A DNA stretch of 64,000 nucleotides, from the NCBI GenBank assembly GCA_900543085.1, contig UQQF01000004.1, positions 11,361-75,360 of the forward strand, given 5' to 3'. Below are positions 1-7,345 of the stretch, in pieces (positions within the stretch are counted from its first letter, which is position 1; the number at the start of each line of letters is the position of its first letter). The notes under the pieces were generated by a model that had not been told where the DNA came from, ran no database searches, and saw nothing but the letters and a program-made list of their open reading frames with translations. A program made the position numbers and the translations under genes. The stretch comes from an uncultured Eubacteriales bacterium (GTDB lineage Bacteria > Bacillota > Clostridia > Oscillospirales > Oscillospiraceae).

Positions 1-374
1 TAAACGGCGGACTCGCAGGCAGTCACGGCTTCCACAACGGCTTCTCAAACATACCCGGCACAAAGGCTTATCTGCACGGCGAAGTCGTGGCATTCGGCCT
101 CATCTGCGAGCTAGTGCTTGAAAACGCCTCATCCGAGACAATTGACAAGACAATAGACTTCCTCCACAAGGCCGACCTGCCTGTTACGCTTGGACAGATA
201 GGAATCCAGGGAACTGACGAGGAGCTCGAAATCATAACTGAGCACACCATGAACAAAAACGCGCTCATCCATCACGAGCCTCTGGCAGTGACTCAGGAAG
301 GTCTGAAAGGAGCCATCATAGCAGCCGACCTGGCCGGCAGAGCTTACCTGTCAAAGCTGCCCGGTGAAATGTAA
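1..374 (+). CDS. gldA: Glycerol dehydrogenase, C-terminal part (5' end outside window)
   Basis: The gene enters the window already open, and about 123 residues remain. The visible part belongs to the iron/zinc-dependent alcohol dehydrogenase family, where GldA oxidises glycerol to dihydroxyacetone with NAD+. Near the left edge H-G-F-H-N-G-F is followed 13 residues later by H-G-E-V-V-A-F-G; in GldA the first His of each motif binds the catalytic metal. The remainder is the all-helical C-terminal domain ending in K-L-P-G-E-M. A strong terminator follows directly, so this is the last gene of its unit. A related Fe-ADH subfamily cannot be excluded because the NAD-binding domain is not visible. 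Confidence 0.8.
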   Translation, partial: NGGLAGSHGFHNGFSNIPGTKAYLHGEVVAFGLICELVLENASSETIDKTIDFLHKADLPVTLGQIGIQGTDEELEIITEHTMNKNALIHHEPLAVTQEGLKGAIIAADLAGRAYLSKLPGEM

Positions 375-413
375 AACAGCAGAGCCTCCGCTGGGCGGAG
401 GCTCTGCTGTTTT
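373..413 (+). terminator. Rho-independent terminator after the glycerol dehydrogenase gene
   Basis: A long perfect stem (AACAGCAGAGCCTCCG against its complement) with a short CTGGG loop ends in TTTT. It begins on the stop codon of the dehydrogenase gene. Confidence 0.9.
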
Positions 414-438
414 GAACATGGCACAGGAGTTTGGATAT

Positions 439-475
439 AAAAAAGCTCTTGGAATCAGTACGACTCCAAGAGCTA
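439..475 (-). terminator. Terminator of the tRNA-Gln gene
   Basis: AGCTCTTGGA pairs with TCCAAGAGCT around an 11-base loop, followed on the minus strand by a run of T. It lies 5 bases past the 3' CCA of the tRNA. Confidence 0.8.
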
Positions 476-479
476 AATG

Positions 480-553
480 TGGCAGCGGGAGAAGGATTCG
501 AACCCTCACATACGGAGTCAGAGTCCGCTGTGCTACCTTTACACAATCCCGCT
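480..553 (-). tRNA. tRNA-Gln (anticodon CTG)
   Basis: Read on the minus strand the cloverleaf is complete. The acceptor AGCGGGA pairs with TCCCGCT, the anticodon loop is CTCTGAC, the T arm is GAGGG-TTCGAAT-CCTTC, and G plus an encoded CCA end the gene. The CTG anticodon reads CAG. A promoter lies immediately upstream and a terminator downstream, so it is a single-gene unit. Confidence 0.93.
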
Positions 554-566
554 AGGTGCAGATAGT

Positions 567-594
567 ATTATACACGTTTTTCGACGTTTGTCAA
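567..594 (-). promoter_or_regulatory. Promoter of tRNA-Gln
   Basis: On the minus strand TTGACA, a 16-base spacer and TATAAT stand 13 bases ahead of the tRNA 5' end. Confidence 0.85.
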
Positions 595-689
595 GGGTTA
601 TTTTTAAGGAAGTTAAGGCCTGCTCCCGACCGCTTGCAAACTCGCTGATGCGGCCGTATATTCGTTCGCCGGCGGGGATGCGGGGATGT

Positions 690-724
690 GGGGGGGGGGT
701 GGCGCGCGGCATAGGCCGCGCGCC
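690..724 (+). other. Ten-G homopolymer and GC hairpin between tRNA-Gln and queT
   Basis: A run of ten G is followed by a perfect 10-bp stem (GGCGCGCGGC, loop ATAG). T6 follows the hairpin on the plus strand, and the T-run contains the queT stop codon. It may act as a terminator facing right, although no rightward gene precedes it, or as a 3' end hairpin of queT. The rest of 595-730 shows nothing else. Confidence 0.4.
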
Positions 725-730
725 GCTTTT

Positions 731-1246
731 TTAGGCTTTGGCCAGGCTCATGAAGGCGCTGCTTTTGGGCAGGAGCTTCATGAGGGGCAGGCCGAGGATG
801 TACATTACGCCGGCCTCCTCGACGGCGAACTGGAGCATCGTCAGGGGCAGAGCCGCCCAAAACGCACCCGTGCTGTAGGCTATCACAGAGCCGACGATAG
901 GCGTGTTCCAGAGCACCGGCATGAAGCACACGAGCACGCACCGCCCGAGGCTAAGCGGCTGGGGATGGTTCCTGGCTATCGCCGCGATGCACAGGCCGGA
1001 GCCGAGCGTGGCCAGCGAGCCGAACACAATGTCCATAACGCCATAGCCGCCGAAGACGTTCGCCAGCGCACAGCCTATCCAGAGCCCCCAGGCGCTCATC
1101 GGGAAAAACGCCGGCAAAATGCAAAGCGCCTCCGACACGCGGAACTGGACGACGCCAAAGGCAATTGGCGCAACCAGCAGCGTCAGCGCGCAGTATGCTG
1201 CGCCGACGACCGCGGCGAGGGCGATGTTTCTCGGTGTGAATTTCAT
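731..1246 (-). CDS. queT: Queuosine precursor transporter, QueT family
   Basis: This 171-residue hydrophobic protein has about five membrane segments and no signal peptide. The family is a substrate-binding (S) component for preQ0/preQ1 or queuine uptake through an ECF-type transporter. The N-terminus (R-N-I-A-L-A-A-V-V-G-A-A-Y) followed by F-R-V-S-E-A-L and P-A-F-F-P is typical. GGGAGGA sits 7 bases ahead of the ATG. It lies downstream of queH on the same strand, separated by a 114-base stretch holding a stable stem-loop that could control it. The neighbouring queuosine gene supports the assignment. Confidence 0.85.
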   Translation of the reverse strand: MKFTPRNIALAAVVGAAYCALTLLVAPIAFGVVQFRVSEALCILPAFFPMSAWGLWIGCALANVFGGYGVMDIVFGSLATLGSGLCIAAIARNHPQPLSLGRCVLVCFMPVLWNTPIVGSVIAYSTGAFWAALPLTMLQFAVEEAGVMYILGLPLMKLLPKSSAFMSLAKA

Positions 1247-1280
1247 GGTTAATTCCTCCCATTTTGATTTAGACTTTCAG

Positions 1281-1340
1281 TCAAGTGGGGTGTGGAAACC
1301 CGCTGAACCTGTGGAATTGTATCGCCCGCCCCGGACTTGA
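1281..1340 (-). promoter_or_regulatory. Structured leader of queT, candidate preQ1-type riboswitch
   Basis: On the minus strand TCAAGT and GGGG at the 5' side pair with CCCC and ACTTGA at the 3' side, enclosing about 37 bases that contain two TTCCACA copies. A short GACT-GAA-AGTC hairpin and then the ribosome site follow. Queuosine transport genes are often controlled by preQ1 riboswitches, but I could not match this leader to a known class, so the riboswitch call is inference. Confidence 0.35.
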
Positions 1341-1360
1341 CGCCCGGCGGGCGCGGCGGA

Positions 1361-1960
1361 TCACTCCGCCGGTTTGGAGTAGAGGCAGCCGCAGTAGTTC
1401 TGCCTGTACAGGTCAAACTCCCTGGACAGCTCTATGCTGCGCTTGTAGCCGTTGCGCTTTTTGAAGTCGCCGGGCAGCCATTTCACGCCGCAGCGCTCGC
1501 AGAGCTCCTCGCCCAGAGCGTTTATCCTCTGCGCGTCCTTGTGCGGCGAGACGGTAAGCGTGGTGCAGCAGTAGTCGCAGCCGAGTCGCTTCGCCTCACG
1601 CGCGGCAAAGTCGAGGCGCAGCCGGAAGCACTCCGTACACCTCGCGCCGCCCTCCGGCTCGTTCTCCAAGCCCTCGGCGGCCTTTTCATAGGCCTCGCCG
1701 TCATAGCCGCACTCGACCAGAGTGACGCCGGGGATGCGCTCCAGGACCTTCTTCTGGTTCAAGAGCCGCAGCTCATATTCTTCGCGCGGATGGATATTCG
1801 GGTTGTAGTAGCTGAGATACACCTCAAAATACTGCGTCAGGTACTCCAGGACGTAGCTGGAGCACGGTCCGCAGCAGCTGTGCAGCAGCAGCCTCGGCCG
1901 GGCGCCGTCCAGCTTTGCGACTATCTTATCCAGTTCGAGCTGATAATTCACCTTGTTCAT
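1361..1960 (-). CDS. queH: Epoxyqueuosine reductase QueH
   Basis: QueH carries out the last step of queuosine formation in tRNA, reducing epoxyqueuosine, and is the non-cobalamin alternative to QueG. The 199-residue protein shows the Cys signature of the family: H-S-C-C-G-P-C near residue 28, C-T-E-C in the middle, Y-C-C-T-T-L-T-V-S-P-H, and a C-terminal Y-C-G-C. These Cys bind an Fe-S cluster and a second metal. The start chosen is M-N-K-V-N-Y-Q, with AGAGAGG about 14 bases upstream. Its partner queT follows on the same strand. Confidence 0.9.
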   Translation of the reverse strand: MNKVNYQLELDKIVAKLDGARPRLLLHSCCGPCSSYVLEYLTQYFEVYLSYYNPNIHPREEYELRLLNQKKVLERIPGVTLVECGYDGEAYEKAAEGLENEPEGGARCTECFRLRLDFAAREAKRLGCDYCCTTLTVSPHKDAQRINALGEELCERCGVKWLPGDFKKRNGYKRSIELSREFDLYRQNYCGCLYSKPAE

Positions 1961-2020
1961 GCCGGCTTGACTTATCCTCTCTTTGCACGTAAAATAGTGG
2001 CGGACACGGAGGTTTGCGAT

Positions 2021-2515
2021 ATGACTGATACCAGAACCAGCAAGGAAAACTACTACCTCGGCATAGCGGACGCGGTGCTCGACCGCTCCACCTGCATGCG
2101 CCGCAAGTACGGAGCCATAATCGTGCGCAACGACGAGATAATCTCCACCGGCTACAACGGCGCGCCGCGAGGCCGCCAGAACTGCTCCACGGTCGGCTTC
2201 TGCACGCGCGACTACCTCGACATCCCCTCCGGCGAGCGCTATGAGCTGTGCCGCAGCGTGCACGCGGAGGCAAACGCCATAATCTCCGCCGCCCGGCGGG
2301 ACATGCTCGGCGCCACGCTCTACCTTGTAGGCCGCGACGCCAAGACCGGCGAGCTGCTGCGCGACACCATGCCCTGCTCCATGTGCAAGCGTCTCATAAT
2401 AAACGCCGGCATAACGCAGGTAGTCGCCAGCACCGGCGAGGGCGAATACGTGGTCATACACGTCCGGGACTGGGTCACGGACGACGAGAGCGTGCCGAAA
2501 ATACCCAGGCCGTAA
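2021..2515 (+). CDS. dCMP / cytidine deaminase family protein (ComEB-like)
   Basis: This 164-residue zinc deaminase probably converts dCMP to dUMP for thymidylate synthesis. The zinc site is visible as H-A-E-A-N-A-I (His ligand and catalytic Glu) and P-C-S-M-C (two Cys ligands). G-Y-N-G-A-P-R-G and the region before H-A-E match the ComEB/dCMP deaminase group. CGGAGG precedes the ATG by 8 bases. It is divergent from queH and closed by its own terminator. A dCTP-allosteric dCMP deaminase is the most likely member, but the substrate is not proven. Confidence 0.88.
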   Translation: MTDTRTSKENYYLGIADAVLDRSTCMRRKYGAIIVRNDEIISTGYNGAPRGRQNCSTVGFCTRDYLDIPSGERYELCRSVHAEANAIISAARRDMLGATLYLVGRDAKTGELLRDTMPCSMCKRLIINAGITQVVASTGEGEYVVIHVRDWVTDDESVPKIPRP

Positions 2516-2526
2516 AAGCTTTACCG

Positions 2527-2556
2527 AAAAGGCTCCCCGCTGCGGGGAGCCTTTTC
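2527..2556 (+). terminator. Terminator of the dCMP deaminase gene
   Basis: AAAAGGCTCCCCGC pairs with GCGGGGAGCCTTTT across a minimal loop, 12 bases after the stop codon. Confidence 0.9.
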
Positions 2557-2610
2557 ATGCGTAAAAGCCCCGCGGAGCTTCGCCGAAGCCGGCGAAGGGG
2601 GCAGAAATCA

Positions 2611-2639
2611 TTTTCGGCGAGGCACTGCCTCGCCGAAAA
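2611..2639 (-). terminator. Hairpin after rpsR, probable terminator
   Basis: A perfect 13-bp stem TTTTCGGCGAGGC / GCCTCGCCGAAAA lies 8 bases past the rpsR stop. The T-tract after it on the minus strand is poor, so efficiency is uncertain. Confidence 0.6.
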
Positions 2640-2646
2640 CAATTCT

Positions 2647-2883
2647 TTAGTCAGTGACGTAGGGCAGCAGGGCGATCTGACGGGCGCGCTTGATGGCCTC
2701 GGTCAGCTCACGCTGATGCATGGCGCAGGTGCCGGTAGTGCGGCGCGGAAGGATCTTGCTGCGCTCGCTCATGAACTTGCGGAGCTTGGCGGAATCCTTG
2801 TAGTCTATATAAGCGGACTTGTCCACGCAGAACTGGCATACCTTTTTGCGCTTGCGACTCTTACCTTTGTTATCGAAAGCCAA
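2647..2883 (-). CDS. rpsR: 30S ribosomal protein S18
   Basis: The 78-residue product has the full S18 length and core: a basic N-terminus ([12 protein letters not shown]), [23 protein letters not shown] and H-Q-R-E-L. It binds beside S6 on the platform of the small subunit. The Cys pair C-Q-F-C plus later Cys mark a zinc-type (C+) S18. It is last in the rpsF-ssb-rpsR operon, the usual order in Firmicutes, with AGGAGG ahead of its ATG. Confidence 0.97.
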   Translation of the reverse strand: MAFDNKGKSRKRKKVCQFCVDKSAYIDYKDSAKLRKFMSERSKILPRRTTGTCAMHQRELTEAIKRARQIALLPYVTD

Positions 2884-2925
2884 GGTTATACCTCCTAAAA
2901 GTTAATGAAATGATGTTTACCTACG

Positions 2926-3477
2926 TTAGAACGGGAGCTCGCCCTCGCCGTCGTCAAACTCGGCAAAGGACGACCCGCCGGCGGGAGCGTCGTTGCGGGC
3001 GGGCGCGGACTGACGGCTGCTGCCGTAATTCCCGCCGCCGTAGCTGTTGTTTCCGCCGTAATTGCTGTTACCGCCGTAGTTGTTGCTTCCGCCGTAGTTG
3101 TTTCCGCCGCCATAGCCGCCGTTGCCATAGCCGCCGTCCTGACGGTCGCCGCCGGGATCGCGGCGGCTCTCGCCGAAATAGACGTTGTCGGCCACGACCT
3201 CGGCGCTGGTGCGCTTGTTGCCGTCACGGTCAGTCCAGTCGCGCATCTGAAGGCGTCCGGAGACGACGATCATGCTGCCCTTGTGGAAATACTTGTTGAC
3301 GAACTCGGCGGTCTGGCGCCAGGCGACCACGTCGATGAAGTCGGTCTGCCGTTCATCACCGCGGCCAAAATCGCGGTCAACGGCGATACGCATGCTCGCG
3401 ACGGGTATCTGACTCTGCGTGTAGCGCAGCTCTACGTCGCGGGTAAGCCGCCCCATGAGGACGATGTGGTTGAGCAT
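2926..3477 (-). CDS. ssb: Single-stranded DNA-binding protein
   Basis: SSB coats single-stranded DNA in replication and repair. The 183-residue product starts M-L-N-H-I-V-L-M-G-R-L-T-R-D, and its OB fold fills residues 1-110. A disordered linker of N/Y/G repeats (N-Y-G-G units) covers about 115-155. The end is the acidic tip E-F-D-D-G-E-G-E-L-P-F used to recruit partner proteins. The linker is repetitive at DNA level (GCCGCCGTAGTTGTT-like units), so its length may vary between strains. It is the middle gene of the rpsF operon with its own AGGAGG site. Confidence 0.96.
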   Translation of the reverse strand: MLNHIVLMGRLTRDVELRYTQSQIPVASMRIAVDRDFGRGDERQTDFIDVVAWRQTAEFVNKYFHKGSMIVVSGRLQMRDWTDRDGNKRTSAEVVADNVYFGESRRDPGGDRQDGGYGNGGYGGGNNYGGSNNYGGNSNYGGNNSYGGGNYGSSRQSAPARNDAPAGGSSFAEFDDGEGELPF

Positions 3478-3488
3478 GGAATACCTCC

Positions 3489-3785
3489 TTACTCAGGACG
3501 CTTGGTGATGAGGCTGCGGATAACGCCGTCGGTTATACCGAGGATACGGTCGAGCTCGGCCGGGAACTCCGGGCCGCTGGTGAACTTGACGAGGACGTAG
3601 TAGCCTTCGCGGAGATAGTTGATCTCGTAGGCGAGCTTGCGCTTGCCCATCTCCTCCATCTCGTCAAGCGTGCCGTTCTGCTCGACAAGCGTCTTGAACC
3701 TCTCGACGAGGGCTGCGGTGTCCTCCTCGCTGAGATCGGGGCGAAGTATATACATCACTTCATACTTTTCGCTTGTTTTTGCCAT
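3489..3785 (-). CDS. rpsF: 30S ribosomal protein S6
   Basis: The 98-residue protein has the S6 pattern: Y-E-V-M-Y-I-L-R-P-D-L-S-E near the start, G-K-R-K-L-A-Y-E-I-N in the middle and a long C-terminal strand. AGGAGGTGCACAA precedes the ATG. It leads the rpsF-ssb-rpsR operon. The leader between the promoter and the gene contains a GCTCGCG/CGCGAGC hairpin at about 3811-3832, where autogenous S6:S18 binding is known in other bacteria; that role here is inference. Confidence 0.97.
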   Translation of the reverse strand: MAKTSEKYEVMYILRPDLSEEDTAALVERFKTLVEQNGTLDEMEEMGKRKLAYEINYLREGYYVLVKFTSGPEFPAELDRILGITDGVIRSLITKRPE

Positions 3786-3863
3786 TTGTGCACCTCCTTC
3801 TGGACTTATGGCTCGCGCCTTACGCGAGCAAGGATATTGACCCGCCATTCGGCAGGCTTATCA

Positions 3864-3891
3864 ATTATACACGAATTTGAGGATTTGTCAA
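3864..3891 (-). promoter_or_regulatory. Promoter of the rpsF-ssb-rpsR operon
   Basis: On the minus strand TTGACA, 16 bases and TATAAT stand about 78 bases before the rpsF start. It lies only 12 bases beyond the stop codon of the permease gene upstream, with no clear terminator between. Confidence 0.85.
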
Positions 3892-3903
3892 GGTTTTTAG
3901 CCG

Positions 3904-5262
3904 TTACACCTTGAAATTTACGCTGGTGTCGCCCTGGATGTCGGCGCCGAACTCGTAGTCCTTGCCGGGGAGCACGGCGTTGAGGACTATGCCCACTATG
4001 GCGGCGGTCGCGAGTCCGGAGAAGCTTACGGCGCCGATGTGCACCGCGCCCGCCTCGGAATACGTGACGCCGATGGCGAGGACGAGGATCAGCGCGGCGA
4101 TTATAACGTTGTGGCTCTTGGTGAAGTCGACGCGGTTTTCCACCACGTTGCGCACGCCCACGGCGCTTATCATGCCGTAGAGCACCAGGGACACGCCTCC
4201 GATGGTGGCCGTCGGCATGGCGTGGACTATCTCCGCGAACTTGGGGCAGAAGCTCACCACGATGGCCAGTAAGGCGGCGATGCGTATGACGCGCGGGTCG
4301 TAGACCTTGCTGAGCGCGAGCACGCCCGTGTTCTCGCCGTAGGTGGTGTTGGCCGGCGCACCGAACAGCGCGGCCAGGCTGGTGGCGAGTCCGTCGCCGA
4401 GCAGGGTGCGGTGCAGCCCGGGATCCTCAATATAATTGCGGTCGCAGGTCGAGGATATGGCGCACATGTCTCCGATGTGCTCCACCACCGTGGCCAGCGA
4501 GATGGGCACTATGGTTATCGCCGCGGTAAGCAGCAGCTCGGTGTTCACTTCCCCGTCGAAGATGCCGAACACCGTCTCGTCCCATACCACCGGCAGCCCC
4601 AGCCACGGGGCTTCGCGCACTTCGGTGAAGTCCACCTGTCCGGCCAGCGCGCCGACCACATAGCTGGCGATGACGCCGAGGAGGATGGGGATTATCTTTA
4701 CCATTCCCTTGCCCCAGATGTTGCAGACTATTACCACCGCTATGGCCACGAGGGCGACCGGCCAGCTGGCCTGGCAGTTGTTCACGGCGCTGCTGGAGAG
4801 CGAAAGGCCGATGGATATTATGATGGGGCCCGTCACGATGGGCGGGAAGAAGCGCATGACCTTGCGGACGCCGAAGGCCTTGAAAAGCGCCGAGAGCACC
4901 AGGTACACCAGACCCGCGCAGACCACGCCGAAGCAGGCGTAGGGCAGCATCTCGGTGTTGGGCACGGTGAGGTTTCCCTGCGCGTCCGGCAGCATGGGCG
5001 CTATTGCGGCGTAGCCGCCTATGAAGGCAAAGCTGGAGCCGAGGAACGCCGGCACCCTTCCCTTGGACAGCAGGTGGAACAGCAGCGTCCCCAGTCCCGC
5101 AAAGAGCAGCGTAACGCTGACGGACAGTCCTGTCAGCGTGGGCACCAGCACGGTCGCCCCGAACATTGCGAACATGTGCTGCACGCCGAGTACGAACATC
5201 CTCGGCGCGCCGAGCGACCTCGCGTCGTAAATCGGCTCCGAGCCTATGGTTTTTTTGTTCAT
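3904..5262 (-). CDS. Uracil/xanthine permease (NCS2 family)
   Basis: This 452-residue membrane protein with about 13-14 segments is a proton-linked nucleobase importer. Family marks are the N-terminal Q-H-M-F-A-M-F-G, G-S-S-F-A-F-I in the first repeat, and the substrate-contacting stretch A-T-V-V-E-H-I-G-D followed later by T-T-Y-G-E-N-T-G-V. The E-H-I-G-D motif is most like UraA/PyrP uracil carriers. GAGAGGGAAAGG precedes the ATG. No riboswitch was recognised upstream. Uracil is likely; xanthine cannot be ruled out. Confidence 0.88.
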   Translation of the reverse strand: MNKKTIGSEPIYDARSLGAPRMFVLGVQHMFAMFGATVLVPTLTGLSVSVTLLFAGLGTLLFHLLSKGRVPAFLGSSFAFIGGYAAIAPMLPDAQGNLTVPNTEMLPYACFGVVCAGLVYLVLSALFKAFGVRKVMRFFPPIVTGPIIISIGLSLSSSAVNNCQASWPVALVAIAVVIVCNIWGKGMVKIIPILLGVIASYVVGALAGQVDFTEVREAPWLGLPVVWDETVFGIFDGEVNTELLLTAAITIVPISLATVVEHIGDMCAISSTCDRNYIEDPGLHRTLLGDGLATSLAALFGAPANTTYGENTGVLALSKVYDPRVIRIAALLAIVVSFCPKFAEIVHAMPTATIGGVSLVLYGMISAVGVRNVVENRVDFTKSHNVIIAALILVLAIGVTYSEAGAVHIGAVSFSGLATAAIVGIVLNAVLPGKDYEFGADIQGDTSVNFKV

Positions 5263-5420
5263 GCCTTTCCCTCTCTTGTTACTTTGAGTGCCGTGCCAAA
5301 CCCCTGTCCTTGCACAGCCCAGGATATTATATAGGTATTGGCGCTCCGGCGCAAGACGGGTCGAAAAATATTTGTTCAAAGATAATTCACAAGAGTTCAT
5401 GCTTTGCTCATAAAATTCTA

Positions 5421-5449
5421 ATGACTCGTTAATTTTTCCCTAGTATTAT
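5421..5449 (+). promoter_or_regulatory. Predicted promoter of a candidate structured RNA
   Basis: ATGACT, a 17-base spacer and TATTAT point right into a region with no gene. The predicted start is near 5456. Confidence 0.45.
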
Positions 5450-5455
5450 TACAAC

Positions 5456-5684
5456 CGTAGACGGCGAGAGCCGTCGGCACACCTCTTTTTCCCCTCTCTT
5501 TTTTAGTTGTCCCGAGCCATCCCCCCACCGCTTGGGGCGACGCTCCGGGGGGCTCCCCCAGCCCCCCGGGTACCCCCCTCAAAACGTCTTAACCGACGTG
5601 CGGTATTTACCGCAATCCCCCCTCCCACAGAACAACTGTAAAAAAGGAAATCCACCCGAGTGACGGATCGGGTGGATTTTTATT
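5456..5684 (+). ncRNA. Candidate structured non-coding RNA of about 230 bases
   Basis: No reading frame fits this 520-base gap, yet it is bounded by a promoter-like pair and a strong terminator. Near the 5' end GACGGC-GAGA-GCCGTC forms a perfect hairpin with a GNRA-type loop. Further pairs are AGTTGT (5505) with ACAACT (5632), GAGCC (5514) with GGCTC (5551), ACGTC/GACGT at 5584-5599 and GCGGTA/TACCGC at 5600-5613. Much of the rest is C/T rich. I do not recognise the family; 6S RNA was considered but the ends do not pair with each other. Confidence 0.45.
5648..5684 (+). terminator. Strong terminator with no gene upstream
   Basis: AAATCCACCCGA pairs with TCGGGTGGATTT around GTGACGGA-like loop bases and ends in TTTTTATTT. 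It faces right and probably ends the candidate RNA. Confidence 0.85.
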
Positions 5685-5784
5685 TGTTAAAAATATTTTC
5701 TTTTTCTTTTAACGTTACTTTAATGTTTCTGGGTTATATTTAGCTCACAAACAAAAAACAACACTTCAAAAGGAGCTAAATAAA

Positions 5785-6048
5785 ATGACTAACAACACCA
5801 CTTTCAATATCACCGCCGAGGCCGCCCGTCTGATCGCCCTGCACGAAGCCGGGCTGGACAGCGCAGTATTCCACAGCGAGGCTCTCGCCGACGGGCTCTG
5901 GGAACTCGAGTTCACCGCCGATGAGCTATGGTACACCTGCTATGTCGACGCGGAAACCGGAGAGGCTCCGGGACTGACCTTTGCCCCCGTCCCCGTTGAG
6001 AGCTACCCCTCCGAGGCCACAGCCCCTTCCGCCGTCAAAGCCGCGTGA
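5785..6048 (+). CDS. Small PepSY-like protein of unknown function
   Basis: The product has 87 residues. The segment L-W-E-L-E-F-T-A-D-E-L-W-Y-T-C-Y-V-D-A-E-T-G-E-A resembles a single PepSY unit, where a strand pair is followed by V/I-D-A-x-T-G-E. No signal peptide or membrane segment is present. AAAAGGAGC lies 10 bases before the ATG, the upstream region is AT rich, and a good terminator follows, so it is expressed alone. Function is unknown; the PepSY resemblance is by eye. Confidence 0.65.
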   Translation: MTNNTTFNITAEAARLIALHEAGLDSAVFHSEALADGLWELEFTADELWYTCYVDAETGEAPGLTFAPVPVESYPSEATAPSAVKAA

Positions 6049-6056
6049 GGCACACA

Positions 6057-6097
6057 TAAAACTTCCGGGCACAGGGAAGCGTGCCCGGGAGTTTTTT
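6057..6097 (+). terminator. Terminator after the small PepSY-like gene
   Basis: ACTTCCGGGCAC pairs with GTGCCCGGGAGT and ends in T6. It lies between convergent genes and may serve both. Confidence 0.9.
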
Positions 6098-6101
6098 GCC
6101 C

Positions 6102-6536
6102 TCACCTGCCGGACTGCCAGCCCGGCTCCTGTATGCGGCGCGTCATGCGCCAGCCCTCGTCCGTCTTTATCCACTCGTCATGGTACCAGAGCCCGATAAA
6201 GAAGGTTCTCGCCCCCTGCCTGGTGTCATAGCTGAGGGGGTTGAACAGCATGACCGTGGTCTTTGCGCTCCGTCCGTCTGGGGCGATATCGCACTGCACG
6301 TTGCTCATGAGGTGCTGCGTGCGCAGCGGTCCCATGCTGCGGCGCAGGTACTCGCGTATCTCGTCCAGGCTGCCGGCCACGCCGCCCGACGCGGTATAGT
6401 CGATATATGCGTCCGGCGTGAACACGTTCTCCAGCTCATCGAAGCGCTTGCGGTCGATGAGCTCGGCGTAGAGCTTGACCCTGTCTTCTATCTCCAGGCG
6501 GTCAAGCAGGTACTGCAAACTCTTTTCTGCTTCCAT
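6102..6536 (-). CDS. SnoaL-like / NTF2-fold domain protein
   Basis: This 144-residue protein has the SnoaL_4 pattern: an N-terminal helix with I-E-D-R-V-K-L-Y-A-E-L-I-D, F-D-E-L-E-N-V-F-T-P-D-A-Y-I-D-Y, and a C-terminal sheet ending D-E-G-W-R-M-T-R-R-I. Related folds act as small isomerases, dehydratases or hydroxylases, and the pocket Asp/Tyr/His pattern here is compatible with that. The substrate is unknown. AGGAGGGTGC precedes the ATG. It has no functional partner nearby. Confidence 0.75.
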   Translation of the reverse strand: MEAEKSLQYLLDRLEIEDRVKLYAELIDRKRFDELENVFTPDAYIDYTASGGVAGSLDEIREYLRRSMGPLRTQHLMSNVQCDIAPDGRSAKTTVMLFNPLSYDTRQGARTFFIGLWYHDEWIKTDEGWRMTRRIQEPGWQSGR

Positions 6537-6604
6537 ATAAGCACCCTCCTCTCACACTATCATATCAGTCCGGCTCGTATTAAGCAAGTATAGGAGAGAT
6601 CTGT

Positions 6605-7342
6605 TTGAGCGAACTTCTGACCTTGTCGTTCCTGTTCTTCATGGGCTCCATCGCCGGTTGGGTACTGGAGCTGTTTTTCCGCCGCTTTTTCTCCTCGGCC
6701 AATCTGGAGCGGAAATGGATAAATCCGGGCTTCTGCACCGGCCCCTACGTGCCGCTGTACGGCCTGGGGCTTTGCGCGATGTACCTGATAGTCTCGCTGG
6801 AGCAGTACAGCACCCTGGAGAGCGTATTCTGGACGCGCGCCATTCTGTTCCTGGCGGGCGCCCTGGCGATGACCGTGATAGAGTACGTCGCCGGCGTGTT
6901 GAGCCTGAAGGTGCTCAAGGTCCGGCTGTGGGACTACAGCAACCAGTGGGGCAACATACAGGGCGTCATATGCCCCAAGTTCTCCCTCGCCTGGGCGGCG
7001 CTGGTCGCGGTCTACTATTTCGCCGTACACCCGTACATACTCGACTCGATAGAGTGGCTGTCCAACAACCTGGCCTTTTCGTTCGTGATCGGCTTTTTCT
7101 ACGGCGTATTCATAATAGATGTCGTACACTCCGCGCAGCTTGTGGCCAAGCTGAAGCGCTTCGCCGAGGAGAACGGAGTCGTAGTCCGCTATGAGCGCCT
7201 GAAGGAGCGCATACGCGCCGAGCAGGTGCGCGAGCGCGAGAAATACCGCTTCTTCCAGCCGTTCAAAACCTCGCGCGAGCTGGGCGAATACCTGCGCGAG
7301 ATGCGCGGCGAGCTGGAAAGCCGTGTCCGCCGGAGGAAATAG
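6605..7342 (+). CDS. CmpB-family membrane protein (putative ABC-transporter type IV)
   Basis: The 245-residue product has about five membrane helices (roughly 1-20, 45-70, 78-100, 125-145, 160-180) and then a charged coiled C-terminal tail of about 65 residues. G-W-V-L-E-L-F-F-R, N-P-G-F-C-T-G-P-Y-V-P-L-Y-G and L-W-D-Y-S are hallmarks of this Firmicutes family of unknown transport role. The start is a TTG, chosen because AGGAGAG lies 6 bases before it and the first codons encode a normal N-terminus. It converges with the next gene, only 3 bases apart. Confidence 0.8.
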   Translation: MSELLTLSFLFFMGSIAGWVLELFFRRFFSSANLERKWINPGFCTGPYVPLYGLGLCAMYLIVSLEQYSTLESVFWTRAILFLAGALAMTVIEYVAGVLSLKVLKVRLWDYSNQWGNIQGVICPKFSLAWAALVAVYYFAVHPYILDSIEWLSNNLAFSFVIGFFYGVFIIDVVHSAQLVAKLKRFAEENGVVVRYERLKERIRAEQVREREKYRFFQPFKTSRELGEYLREMRGELESRVRRRK

Positions 7343-7345
7343 CCC

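Noticed and set aside
3040..3130. Repetitive GCCGCCGTAGTTGTT units as a CRISPR or satellite repeat
   Set aside because: They lie inside ssb and encode the disordered Asn-Tyr-Gly linker.
5456..5684. 6S RNA as identity of the left candidate RNA
   Set aside because: The two ends do not pair and the 5' end forms a separate hairpin, unlike the long closed stem of 6S RNA.
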